Shown here piece by piece: positions 33,014 to 42,000 of a DNA stretch of 64,000 nt (position 1 is its first letter; every line of letters starts with the position of its first letter). Source of the DNA: Paulinella micropora (lineage: Eukaryota; Cercozoa; Imbricatea; Euglyphida; Paulinellidae); the NCBI GenBank assembly GCA_019918135.1, contig WBZZ01000144.1:30001-94000 (forward strand), given 5' to 3'. The translations under genes were made by a program, and so were the position numbers. The notes beneath the pieces were generated by a model that saw only the letters and a list, made by a program, of their open reading frames with translations, ran no database searches and was not told the DNA's origin.

Positions 33014-33332
33014 GGAAGTGCTGCATGCCGACGAACATGCCAAGGATCGCGTCGGCTCCTAAAAACTCCCAACGACCAGAAGCAGCGAAGAGAGCATACA
33101 TGGTGCCATGCAGCGGCCTGAGTTCCTTCCACCAAGCCTGGCCGCCAAACGTCCCCGTCTCCTTGTTGTCTATGGAGCCAGAGAGCCAGACTCCCGCCGG
33201 CACAGTCGCGGCTAGCCTCATAGTGTCTAGAGTAGCAGTGTCAGTGGTCCGGGCGTAGTTAGCGACTAGCGCACGTACGGGAATACAACCGAAGAGGAAA
33301 AGACCGGCCCTAGCATTTTCTGAAAGTGTCAT
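33006..33332 (-). CDS. Small membrane protein
   Basis: The product is 108 aa with about three hydrophobic helices (ARAGLFLFGCIPVRALVAN; ATVPAGVWLSGSID; HGTMYALFAASGRWEFLGAD). Polar loop motifs FGGQAWWKELRPLHG look conserved in style. It is probably a virion-membrane or host-membrane protein. No named family recognised. Confidence 0.6.
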   Translation of the reverse strand: MTLSENARAGLFLFGCIPVRALVANYARTTDTATLDTMRLAATVPAGVWLSGSIDNKETGTFGGQAWWKELRPLHGTMYALFAASGRWEFLGADAILGMFVGMQHFLI

Positions 33333-33362
33333 TTCTTTTGATTAAAATGAAGAAAGAATAAA

Positions 33363-33802
33363 TTATTTTTTATTAACGTAATACTCTTCTGCCCATTCGA
33401 AGAAACCACAGCCCGGCTGGAACTGACACACGTAAAACCACTTGCCACAGGTCTTGCCCTCCTTCTTGACTCGTAACAACTTCGCCCTCTCCCTGCACTT
33501 GCAGTAGCGAAGGTCATGAACGAAAAGCGTACAGCCGTTCAAACATTGGGAGAGGCAGGTATGTTTCCGCAAGCCCGTGCCACACTCGAAACACTTTTCG
33601 GCGATGCATTCTCCTCCTGGGCAGAGAAAGAAAGTCTTCTTCCTGCATTGGGGGCACGTAGCTATCAGGCTTAGCTTTGCGATACGGGCGGCCGTACAGT
33701 CTGCGCATTGCACTTGCACGAGGTTTTGCAGGCGGGTTTCTTTGTGGCAGCAGGAGTTTTAAAATTTTGCTCTTCGTCGTCTGGATAGAAAACTCGTGGC
33801 AT
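33363..33802 (-). pseudogene. GRF zinc-finger protein, possibly frameshifted
   Basis: The downstream frame (33363-33719, 118 codons) encodes a Cys-rich N-terminal half (CADCTAARIA; CPQCRKK; CIAEKCFECG) and a C-terminal GRF-type zinc finger (CKCRERAKLLRV, GKWFYVCQFQPGCGFFEW). GRF fingers bind nucleic acid. This frame has no ATG and a TAA only about 20 codons further upstream. A 43-codon ATG frame (33802 to about 33671) overlaps it in the -1 relation and ends in a similar Cys cluster (PACKTSCKC). Either a frameshift joins the two into one protein, or the 5' part is mutated. Confidence 0.5.
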
Positions 33803-33828
33803 GTTATCCCTTTTCGCCAAAGAAGGTG

Positions 33829-34041
33829 TTACAGATCTTTCAGAAAATCATCAATGAACCGTGATCTCTCTTCCCACGTGTCTCCTCCGGGAACGTCTCG
33901 GGCGGGGTTAATGCATGACTCGTCGCCGTAGGGTCTGCAGACTAAGGAGGCGAGGTCGACCGGGTCTCCTTTCTGGCCGGTAGACCAATACAGTTGCTTC
34001 CCTATCCAACAGGCCCCGCACGTAGCACAGACTCGTAGCAT
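33829..34041 (-). CDS. Small Cys-rich protein
   Basis: The product is 70 aa: MLRVCATCGACWIGKQLYW, then further Cys and an acidic tail (EERSRFIDDFLKDL). The C-x2-C-x2-C run suggests zinc binding. The ATG follows AAAGGGAAAAGCA; a longer upstream frame lacks a better start. Function unknown. Confidence 0.5.
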   Translation of the reverse strand: MLRVCATCGACWIGKQLYWSTGQKGDPVDLASLVCRPYGDESCINPARDVPGGDTWEERSRFIDDFLKDL

Positions 34042-34079
34042 TGCTTTTCCCTTTACAAACAGAAGAATCGGAATTTTTT

Positions 34080-34250
34080 TTAGAAGCCCATACCAGACAG
34101 GCCAATAGTGGGCCGAATGTGCTTCACGCAACGCCGGTACTTTTTGAAGCGAGGGACACGCCGAATCACCTTGGAGCAAGTCTTGTTCTTTCTCCGGTAC
34201 GTGGTCATCTTTCGACCGGTCTTTCTCGAGGTCTTGTAGGTTTTCGCCAT
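34080..34250 (-). CDS. Small basic protein (core-type)
   Basis: The product is 56 aa, about 40 percent Lys/Arg (MAKTYKTSRKTGRKMTTYRR; SKVIRRVPRFKKYRRCVKHI), ending GLSGMGF. Position and composition suggest a DNA-condensing or core protein, analogous to small basic adenovirus core proteins. The ATG follows AAAAAAAAAGTCAA, the typical leader, so expression is plausible. Confidence 0.55.
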   Translation of the reverse strand: MAKTYKTSRKTGRKMTTYRRKNKTCSKVIRRVPRFKKYRRCVKHIRPTIGLSGMGF

Positions 34251-34309
34251 TTGACTTTTTTTTTCTTTGATGTTTTTAGAATTTAAAAAAAAAAAACATT
34301 CTTTCTTCT

Positions 34310-36706
34310 CTAAATCGCGCCATCTACCGTCTTCAGCCTCTTGGTCGCCCTCTCCTCGACATCCTTCTGTGCCTCCTGCCGCTCGTACCTATCCCTCGGC
34401 ACGAGTTGCATGTTCTCTACGCACGTAATCTTTCTGCGCAAATCCGTGCGATAATGCCCTTTGCAGAACTCCTTCTTGTGCACGTTGAAGCAGCGTTCGT
34501 CGATACACTTTGAATTGCAATGCCCTACCTCGCTGCCGTGCGTATTGCAGTAGGTGCACACGTAGATCGCGTCCTTGTATCTCTTCCTAACGGTAAATTT
34601 TTCCTCGAGCGCGCACGTGCCTAAGTCATCGAACCGTAGCCGATGCTGCTTCTGTTCGTCACGCAGGAACTCGAGCACTACCGCCTGTAGGTGCCGGTAG
34701 CTCACCGTACACCCTTTCTTATAAATCGTCATGTACTTCATCGAACCTTCGCTGAGGAACAATCGCATGTAGTCCGCCTGCTGGGCTAAATTCTCCTTCT
34801 CTGCCCGGCAGTCCTCTGGCGCAACCTGTTTCCAGAAGTCTGCCTCAGCCGCACGTTCGGTCAGCGACCTGTACTTGCCGATGCACCGCAGAAGCACGAC
34901 AGGAACCTCGCTCATGACCTTACGAATGAGTGAGTGGTCCTTCTGCTCGACAGGAGTATTGAATCTGAAGACACAGAGACGCCTCGAGATCTGCCCTTGG
35001 CTGTCTTTGTAGTTAGGAAGAGAGTTCGAGGCCCAGATCATAGGTATTTTCCAATCCATCGTGGTCTCTGCCTTCTTGTACTTCGCAGGGATAGACACTC
35101 CTTCGCCAGACACCATAGACTGCAGAGTAGCTTGGTTGAGCCTCTTCGGCATATCGAGCGGCATGTCCCAGCAGATGACTATGGACTTGTGCTTCAAAGG
35201 ATCCAGGCCAAAGACGGACTCGAAGTTCTGGGAGATAGAACCAACACGACCGTCTGGCTTCATGCGCTTAATAGCAGAGAGAACAGTTCCCTTCCCAGTG
35301 GACGCAGTGCCTAACATGAATGGCATGATCTGCCAGCCATCATACTTACCCACCTCAAACTGGAGCCTGCCGACCATGGCTTCGAAGAAGTCACTGACTT
35401 TCGGCGACAGCTGTGTACTCACTACCGTCGTCCAGTTGGGAGTGAGCGACTCATCCGACAGGTCTGTACCGTACATATCGATGTCATAGAAATGGTCAGT
35501 AAAAGGTGCGGACGGCAGCTCATTGTAGCGATAGAGTTTGCAGTCGTTGGTGTTGAACGTACAATCCCTAAAGGAGATCCATTCAGTGCGCATCTCCGAT
35601 TCAGACTTCAAGGGAAAGCCAGAGTGATAGTTCTCGTTGAACCACTTCAACAGCCTGTCCATGTCCACAGGAAATGTCTCTGTGTACGAGACGTTCTTGA
35701 GCACGGAATGAATATACGCCTTAGCATCTTCCTGCCACTCGTACACTCCCGGCACGGTCGGATGTGCCGAAAGCACGTAACCCTGGAAGCGTATCGACTT
35801 CCTTTTATAGCCAGCGAGCACCAGCTGCCAAGTTGCATAGTCTATCTCCCCTTTCCTGAGACGATCGAAGGAACAGACAGTGCGTTGCGAGTAGTAAATG
35901 TCGTAGTCGGCACGGGTAGGCAGGACATCCTTGTGCTTGAAGACTACATCAAACCCAGTCTTGAACTTGATGTGCTCTTGCATCTCCCGGATGAGCTGAT
36001 CAGTGAACGGCTCCTCTATCCCTACCTCATCAAACTTGTAGACTCCTACCTTGTAGCCTTTGTCTCTGAGAAAATCGATCGCAGCAGTCATGCATTTACG
36101 TTCCTCTACGTTCCAGAGCCAAGCAAGAAATGTAGGATTGCTGTAACTTTCGTGGCAGAGAGTCTTCTTCCGTAGCAGGTCTACGTTCTTATTCCAGACA
36201 TCAGACCACCGGCGTAAGGTAGGACAATCGAACCATTCACCGTCCAGAGATTTCAGGTTAAGGACCGCAAGGAATGCATATTTAATGTCCTTATCAGTCT
36301 TGTGATCGGCACATGTCTCCTGCCTTACCATATCAAACAGCTTTGCCCTATCTTGAAGAAACATCGTGATCATGGGATCTACGCTCATGTTGCCTCTAGA
36401 CAATATATGTGACAGAAGACGCACAGACATAGACTCAGCGTCCACGCAATGATAGAAGCGTCCGGACACAAGCCTGAAGACTGCATTAGGCCACGCAGCA
36501 AAAGTGTCGCTCAGATTCGGTCGACCACCGTCCGCACGCTTATTCTCGTACACACAGGCGACGATCTCATCATTGCCTCCTACTTCCTTCTCAAGCGAAG
36601 CAAGCAGGCATGCACGATCCCGCTCGTCCCAGCGAGTCAGCCCGGCTAGATGCTTCAGAGCATGGATGTCCACCCTCTGATTCAGCTTGTACAGCAACTC
36701 GCTCAT
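34310..36706 (-). CDS. Second SF3 (D5-like) helicase
   Basis: The 798-aa product is a superfamily 3 helicase distinct from the primase fusion. Visible motifs are Walker A FMLGTASTGKGT (about 460-470), Walker B KSIVICWDMP (about 503-512) and motif C with the Asn sensor WKIPMIWASNSLPN (about 550), then SRRLCVFRF. A C-terminal Cys/His cluster (CTYCNTHGSEVGHCNSKC; CFNVHKKEFC) may be a zinc module, and the protein ends in a basic KRLKTVDGAI. No primase DxD was seen in its N-terminal 400 residues. It could unwind origins or act in a second replication mode. Confidence 0.85.
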   Translation of the reverse strand: MSELLYKLNQRVDIHALKHLAGLTRWDERDRACLLASLEKEVGGNDEIVACVYENKRADGGRPNLSDTFAAWPNAVFRLVSGRFYHCVDAESMSVRLLSHILSRGNMSVDPMITMFLQDRAKLFDMVRQETCADHKTDKDIKYAFLAVLNLKSLDGEWFDCPTLRRWSDVWNKNVDLLRKKTLCHESYSNPTFLAWLWNVEERKCMTAAIDFLRDKGYKVGVYKFDEVGIEEPFTDQLIREMQEHIKFKTGFDVVFKHKDVLPTRADYDIYYSQRTVCSFDRLRKGEIDYATWQLVLAGYKRKSIRFQGYVLSAHPTVPGVYEWQEDAKAYIHSVLKNVSYTETFPVDMDRLLKWFNENYHSGFPLKSESEMRTEWISFRDCTFNTNDCKLYRYNELPSAPFTDHFYDIDMYGTDLSDESLTPNWTTVVSTQLSPKVSDFFEAMVGRLQFEVGKYDGWQIMPFMLGTASTGKGTVLSAIKRMKPDGRVGSISQNFESVFGLDPLKHKSIVICWDMPLDMPKRLNQATLQSMVSGEGVSIPAKYKKAETTMDWKIPMIWASNSLPNYKDSQGQISRRLCVFRFNTPVEQKDHSLIRKVMSEVPVVLLRCIGKYRSLTERAAEADFWKQVAPEDCRAEKENLAQQADYMRLFLSEGSMKYMTIYKKGCTVSYRHLQAVVLEFLRDEQKQHRLRFDDLGTCALEEKFTVRKRYKDAIYVCTYCNTHGSEVGHCNSKCIDERCFNVHKKEFCKGHYRTDLRRKITCVENMQLVPRDRYERQEAQKDVEERATKRLKTVDGAI

Positions 36707-36748
36707 TTTCCCCCTTTTAATATCAGTAATAACAAGGAAACAGAAATT

Positions 36749-36880
36749 TCAAATTGCTAACTCCGGATTTAAATCTCTGGGCCTTTCATCCGGACAACGC
36801 ACAGGAAAGAACCAGATGACAAAGCAACCTAAGACCCCTACAACAGCAACCACTATGATAGCGACCTCTAACGAGTCCAT
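36749..36880 (-). CDS. 43-aa single-TM protein
   Basis: MDSLEVAIIVVVAVVG-type start: one hydrophobic helix (AIIVVAVVGVLGCFVIWFF) followed by a short polar tail (PVRCPDERPRDLNPELAI). It lies between the second helicase gene and the coiled-coil gene on the same strand. A small viral membrane protein is likely. Coding status is limited by length. Confidence 0.45.
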   Translation of the reverse strand: MDSLEVAIIVVAVVGVLGCFVIWFFPVRCPDERPRDLNPELAI

Positions 36881-36974
36881 TCTGCGGACACGGCAGCAAG
36901 AATAGAGACTAACTTTCAGAAAATAAAAGTTTAATTTAATAAAAGATAATTTCTAACATGGAAATAGACAAAGC

Positions 36975-37799
36975 TCATTCCTCTTGAGGGTTGACGCAGA
37001 CAGGCTGCTCAGGCGCCACTCGAAACAAGATGTTCGCATCCCCTGCAAGTCCACTGATCGACTCAACTGCATTGACGAACGCGTCCTGCCTCCTGTCCCT
37101 TGAATCAATGAAGCTCAGAATCTCTGCTGCTTCCTGGAGATGATAGTCAGCCAACGCAACACGTTCGTAGTCACTGATCTTCTTGTCCAGTACCTGCATC
37201 TGCTCATGGCATAGATCCGCCTCCATCGCTGCCTCAGCCGACCTGTTCATTGCCTCCTCACGCCTAGCTCTGTACGTCTCGAGATCATTCCTGGCCTTCT
37301 GTATGACATCATTGTTCGCTCTCCTGCGCAACTTGACACTCTTGATAGCATTGTCCCTGTGCATGATCTTGTACATCTTACCCTTGAACTTTGCATGAGT
37401 CTTTCGCCTGGGAAGAGGAACGAGAGCAGGGGCAGCAACAGCCACGGAAGAAAGAGGAGGAGCAACAGAGACCAACCTGTCGAACTCCTCCAGCAGATGC
37501 AGCTTTTCCTTCATGTCGACATTGGGCAGGAGGCAATTGAACATCTTCCTTGCATTGTCCACGTCAACGCCTAGCTGCACCTTCTTGTTCCTGTCCACAA
37601 ATCTGACGTAGCGAACTGTGAACTTGCTGTTGTTCCTTGCAGACTGGATGTCAAGTCGGTGATTCCTGTCCACGTCTGCAGTGTCGTGTGCCAAGAACTC
37701 CAGTGCCTCCCGTGCATGCATGACGCCCAATACATCGTCGACAGTGACAGCACCACAAGCAGTGATGGTACGCTTCCCCTCTTCTTGCACTTGGTCCAT
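36975..37799 (-). CDS. Coiled-coil protein with KilA-N/BRO-like front part
   Basis: The product is 274 aa. The N-terminal 100 residues (TITACGAVTVDDVLGVMHAR; VDRNHRLDIQSARNNSKFTV) have a mixed alpha/beta look reminiscent of viral DNA-binding modules. A Val/Pro/Ala linker with PLPRRKTHAKFKGK follows, then a long coiled coil (ARNDLETYRARREEAMNRSA; DLCHEQMQVLDKKISDYERV). The start at MDQVQEEG is the first ATG; the frame is open a few codons further. A regulator is possible; the class is uncertain. Confidence 0.55.
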   Translation of the reverse strand: MDQVQEEGKRTITACGAVTVDDVLGVMHAREALEFLAHDTADVDRNHRLDIQSARNNSKFTVRYVRFVDRNKKVQLGVDVDNARKMFNCLLPNVDMKEKLHLLEEFDRLVSVAPPLSSVAVAAPALVPLPRRKTHAKFKGKMYKIMHRDNAIKSVKLRRRANNDVIQKARNDLETYRARREEAMNRSAEAAMEADLCHEQMQVLDKKISDYERVALADYHLQEAAEILSFIDSRDRRQDAFVNAVESISGLAGDANILFRVAPEQPVCVNPQEE

Positions 37800-37997
37800 T
37801 GGACGATAATCCACATATGACGCAACAACAAGCCCTTTTTTCCCCTGTTCGAATTCAAAAAAAAAGTGGGAGCTCTCACACGCAAAAACCGGTCAAAATC
37901 AAATTATTCGAACTCACTGTCACAGCCGTATCACAACCCTTTGGCACAAAAACACTCCAGGACCACTATTTCCATCTTGCTGCGCAAAGAAGAAGAC

Positions 37998-38936
37998 ATG
38001 TCCAAGAGGGAAATAACCAAAGCTCCCAGCTCTGGAAAGGCAGAGAAGAAGCAGAAAACAGTCTCTTCTTCCCTGCACTATCGTCGCAACTCACATGGTC
38101 GTCTCGAAAGATTTCCTATCTTCTTAAACCTTTACCAAGTGTTCGAGAATCCCGACATCTGGTCTTGCGTCATCCCCTTCGTCAACTCCAACGACATCTT
38201 AGTCTTGCTCCTTTGCTTGTTTCTCAACATCAAAAGGATCGACTTGCTCTCCATCTTCGAGCCGTGGTTCCTGTCCGCGCAGGCACACGGCCAGCTTCCC
38301 ATTCGCTGGTGCCTCAAACCAAAGGCAGCGATCAAGATGATCCTCCAGTACATGGGAAAATACGTCCTTCCCACGTATCAGCTCCATCCAGGCAACATAG
38401 TACAAAACATACAGAGAAAATGTTTCCTACCCTGTGTAGAGTGTGTTAGCAGAGAACCAGACTTCCACCGAGGCACAGACCGTTGCTCTGCCCATCACAT
38501 GTGCTACCCTTGTGTCTACCGCTACTATCCCAATACCATCACTTCTCTCATCAGTCTGTGGCGGAACTTTCCTGCCCCTTTTGATTTCAACTCCTTCAGG
38601 GTACGAGCTCGCGCAGCCTTCATAGTGTCACAGCACAAGGATCTACCCATCCTCTCTCTGCCTCATTGCCTCAAATATATCGTCACGTCCGAAGACGCCT
38701 TAATCATCTACGACACAATGAAAACCACTTACCACGATGAAGTAGAAGCCTACACCGCAGACGAGACCGCATCGAATCGTTTCATGCGACTAGCTTACTT
38801 AACCCAACTACGGAGCTTCGATAAGTACTGCAAGGCAATGCAAAACATCTGGCATTACCGCTACGCCCACAACGAGAAGGACGTTCTAACCCATCGCGAA
38901 TCCATCCTCCCTGCCTCCCCCGCGCCCCCACAGTAG
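37998..38936 (+). CDS. Rightmost viral gene: F-box-like/Zn protein with TIR-encoded C-terminus
   Basis: The product is 312 aa. MSKREITKAPSSGKAEKKQK resembles the leftmost gene's start (MEITEG plus a basic patch). FPIFLNLYQVFENPDIWSCV, then SNDILVLLLCLFLNIKRIDL is an F-box-like helical segment. A CVEC...C...HHMCYPC cluster suggests zinc binding. The C-terminus ASPAPPQ plus stop lies in the right TIR and matches the leftmost gene's end residue for residue. The gene reads towards the TIR, mirroring the leftmost gene. An ATG-less extension reaches 37866. A terminal paralogue pair is the simplest view. Confidence 0.65.
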   Translation: MSKREITKAPSSGKAEKKQKTVSSSLHYRRNSHGRLERFPIFLNLYQVFENPDIWSCVIPFVNSNDILVLLLCLFLNIKRIDLLSIFEPWFLSAQAHGQLPIRWCLKPKAAIKMILQYMGKYVLPTYQLHPGNIVQNIQRKCFLPCVECVSREPDFHRGTDRCSAHHMCYPCVYRYYPNTITSLISLWRNFPAPFDFNSFRVRARAAFIVSQHKDLPILSLPHCLKYIVTSEDALIIYDTMKTTYHDEVEAYTADETASNRFMRLAYLTQLRSFDKYCKAMQNIWHYRYAHNEKDVLTHRESILPASPAPPQ

Positions 38937-39400
38937 GGCGCCCCCCCCCCCCGCCTTGGCGTGCGTGAGGTCTGTCCTTGAGTGGTCCCCGAAGAACACT
39001 TGTCACTCGACGAAGTTTTAAAACTTCGGCCTAGTCACTCGAACTATATATACCTTGAATTGTTTGAGTTGTCAAAAAAAGGAAACATTATTAAAAATTA
39101 AAATATCGTATTTTATAAAATTGGGGTAGAGATTATGTGTGAATCCGAGAATTCCGGCAACTCATGCTCTAGTCAGCCAAACCGGCCCATCTAGTGGTGC
39201 AATCTGGCGCCACCCATCACCCTTACTCTAGTGTTCCACACTTTGCCATGCCATGTTGGGGGATCTGGCCCCACTCATCACCCTTACTCTTTTAATGTCC
39301 CACACTTCGCCCATGTCCCACTTTCACCTATGTCCCACATACAATATGTTGCACTGGCACGGTTTGGGACAAATGCTCCCAAATGCTCTACATCTATCTA
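38911..39400 (-). repeat. Right terminal inverted repeat
   Basis: Reverse complement of the left repeat, from CTGCCTCCCCC at its inner end to CATCTATCTA outside. It contains the palindrome CGAAGTTTTAAAACTTCG at 39011-39028 and a C12 run (versus G16 at the left). It borders TCCA/TCTA microsatellite units. Confidence 0.97.
39011..39028. promoter_or_regulatory. 18-bp perfect palindrome in right TIR
   Basis: Identical to the left copy and in mirrored context with the GTCACTCGA repeats. It may be a recombinase or telomere-resolution site; function inferred. Confidence 0.5.
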
Positions 39401-39419
39401 TCCATCCATCCATCCATCC

Positions 39420-39461
<42 letters not shown>

Positions 39462-39520
39462 ATGTCTGTCTGTCTGTCTGCTACCTACCTATCTACCTAC
39501 CTATCTATCTATCTATCTAC
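39395..39520. repeat. TCCA/TCTA/TCTG/TACC microsatellite (right flank)
   Basis: Mixed tetranucleotide repeat with TCCA, TCTA, TGTC and TACC units directly outside the right TIR; it mirrors the left TCTA repeat. A further TCTA run occurs at about 40203-40232. Confidence 0.9.
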
Positions 39521-40202
39521 CCCTGTCGGGCGTCCCTCCCTTTGATGTAAGACAATTGGTCGAGGGGGCGGGACAAAGGCTATGATGAAGACCAGCCCTC
39601 CTAGAGCAAACTGCACCACATGCCCGTTGGCTACCTCGCAAGGCTGCACTATGGGTAGCTGTGGCTTTGGGTGCTGCACCTGCCCGTTGGTTACCCCTGC
39701 TCCATGGGTAACTGTGGCTTTAGGTGCCTTTTCTTTTGAGCTCGCCCATAAAAGGCACTCACCCTGCACGTTCGTGCTTGGTGAGTGGATCCCTCCGCTG
39801 GCCATCGGCTATGAGGGAGCCAGGAAGGCGAAGGCAGGCCTGAGCCGAGGATGCCTCCTGGTAGGACGCTTATGGTCATTTGGCTATGCGACGCTCCTAG
39901 ACGAAACATATCTATCTATCTACCCACAGTGCTCTGTCGGTTTATACTAGACTGTCGAACAGTCTCGAAACTCCATCTGCTTACTGGGTCCTCTGTAATA
40001 GAGGTGGGAGCTCGTTCTGCAAGGGGCGCTTATGGAACGAGCCCTGGCCCCGCCTGGTACTAGGGAGCTTTGGTATCGCCTGTATCAGTCCCTTCCGTGC
40101 AAACATCACGGCTTAGCTGGGCATCGGGTTAATACTTTATCCACAGACTTCCTTGGTTGACGAAATCAGAAGCTCCTTTTTTCTGACATTAGTCGATATC
40201 TC

Positions 40203-40236
<34 letters not shown>

Positions 40237-40840
40237 TTCTGACATTAGTCGATATTTCATCTATCCATGTATCTATCTATCCGCCCACACTCACATGCAC
40301 GCCCAAACACACATAAGGATTTTGAACGTGCAGCGCATCCCCATCAACAAATAAATAGATAGATTGATAGATAGATGTGCAGAGCTCAGGGTACCGGCCA
40401 GCCAAGCCAGGCGAAAAGTAAAGAGGTGGCAGTTGATGCAGTGGGTCGTGGTGTGAGGAGGGTGGTTGATGCACAGTGGCTCATAATGGCTGTGGTGGGG
40501 CTGGCAGGCTGAGGCGCTGGCGGCGGCGGAGGCGGAGTGGAAGGCAATGGACCGGCAAGAGGAGAACAAGCGGCGGCAGCAGCAGCGGGCAGAAGAGGAG
40601 CGTGCAAAGCGGACCTTCCGAACGCACCTCACCTTGCGAGGATCGTCTTGTGTGTTGTACTATGTATGGTGCCTTCAGAGTATGGCGGGCTGATTGCTTG
40701 TGTATGCTCTGGCCAAGTACACTACCCCTAACTTGTGGCTTCCGGGTGTCAGACAGCCACCCCAGGCCAGTAAAAGCTGGCCTGGGGTAGCTTTCTCGCA
40801 CCCAAAACTCGAATTTGTAGATGACTCAGAAAAGCCTCTG
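39521..40840. other. Host non-coding flank with repeats and hairpins
   Basis: No convincing gene. It holds a direct repeat of about 55 bp (TGCCCGTTGG...TAGCTGTGGCTTTGGGTG and a second copy near 39660-39735). Hairpins are at 39950-39964, 39990-40004 and 40010-40042. TTTTTCTGACATTAGTCGATAT is repeated at about 40178 and 40233 around a TCTA run. A foldback of 27-nt arms lies at 40744-40803. One stretch (about 40500-40625) encodes a charged helix (AEALAAAEAEWKAMDRQEEN...) after a CAG, as a possible host exon. Confidence 0.4.
40744..40803. repeat. Foldback inverted repeat
   Basis: Arms 40744-40770 and 40777-40803 are about 27 nt, with a perfect GGTAGC/GCCACC-type core (CCCCAGGCCAG against CTGGCCTGGGG) and a 6-nt loop. 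It could be a MITE-like foldback or the end of a transposon. Confidence 0.6.
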
Positions 40841-40842
40841 GC

Positions 40843-41639
40843 TTGTCTGATAAGTGCTATGCGGTGGGGGCAGGCGGACACTCAGATATAGAGGAGGATG
40901 ACGAGTTTGACAGGAAGAGACGGGAGATAGACGGACACTCAGATATAGAGGAGGATTACGAGTTTGACCCGGAAAACCTAGAACACTCCAGAACCTCTGA
41001 GGAGATGAGGTCAGGAATTCCCATAAGCTTTAAGTCGTATTGCGAAGCGCGAGAAGAGCTTGATTGGTTATACGAGGAGAGATTTGAGAGAGAAAGAAAG
41101 AACAAAGCCCAAGGGAAAGGGAGTGAGGAGGAAGAAGAGGAAGATCACGATCTCATGGTAGACGATAGCGAGAAGGTAGGACGCAAGAAAAAGACGATAG
41201 TTCAAGACAGCGGATCGTCAAGGGATATAGCATGTACACCGCACATCTTACACAACCTCCGAGAGATTGAACCCGTTAGCTTAGTCACGGAAACGGAGAG
41301 AGTGTAGTGCAAAACACGGGGAAAGCGAGGTTGACAAGAATAGATGGACCGGGAAAGCCAGTTTTGGTAAAGAAAGATATGTTGTTAGACAACAGGGTGC
41401 CAGTCAACATTATGTCTACTGGAAACAATGACCACAATCACCACAGATCTATCATTCACCAAAATGGGCAACTACTAATCCTAAAATACCCCATAAGGAT
41501 TAAAGAGAGTGACGTGATCGTGAGGAGGAGACTTACGCCTGGCATGCTCTATCGCTGGGACAATGAAAAAGACAAACCCCTCAACATAAACGAACGCTAC
41601 AACCCCAAAGTGAAAGAGAAGAAGAAGAAGGCGAGGTAG
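40843..41639 (+). pseudogene. copia gag-protease fragment
   Basis: An acidic N-terminal segment is followed by a protease signature DSGSSRDIACTPHIL (typical D-S-G of copia proteases) and a second frame (NGQLLILKYPIRIKESDVIV), separated by a stop and frameshift near 41306. Confidence 0.5.
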
Positions 41640-42000
41640 ACGGGGCGGGAATCCCCAAAGAGAGAGAAAGTGAGAGCAAGCGAGCGAGAGTAAGTGAGAA
41701 CGAGGAAGCTAGAGGCAGCGTTTTATACGCTATGTATCCTGAGAAAGGTAAGAAGGGTAAACCAATTGACATTTATGTCATACATTAATGTAGTGGTCAT
41801 AAAGCAATCTACCAAAGACCTATGCATTAGGCAAGGCAATGGGTACAAAGTTGACAGGAAGCGAGGATAGTGTTAGATTTTGTGAAGCCTGTATGATGGG
41901 GAAAGCTAAAGTGTTACCCTGATTTAAGGTTAATAGAATTAGGAGAGGGAGTTATCCTTGTGAGATTTTACATGAAGATACTTCCGGACCTTGGGCGGTC

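Larger units (their letters stand above)
357..39400. mobile_element. Integrated Polinton-like virus (provirus), about 39 kb
   Basis: The element is bounded by inverted repeats of about 490 bp and packed with intronless, closely spaced genes on both strands. Diagnostic genes are a double-jelly-roll major capsid protein, a penton-like minor capsid protein, an FtsK/HerA-type packaging ATPase, an AEP primase-SF3 helicase and a VLTF3-like factor. This set defines the PLV/virophage/Polinton relatives of giant viruses. Nearly all frames are intact, which argues for recent integration or a still functional genome. It lacks polymerase B, a retroviral integrase and an adenain-like protease that I can recognise. 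The surrounding retrotransposons do not interrupt it. Confidence 0.92.
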
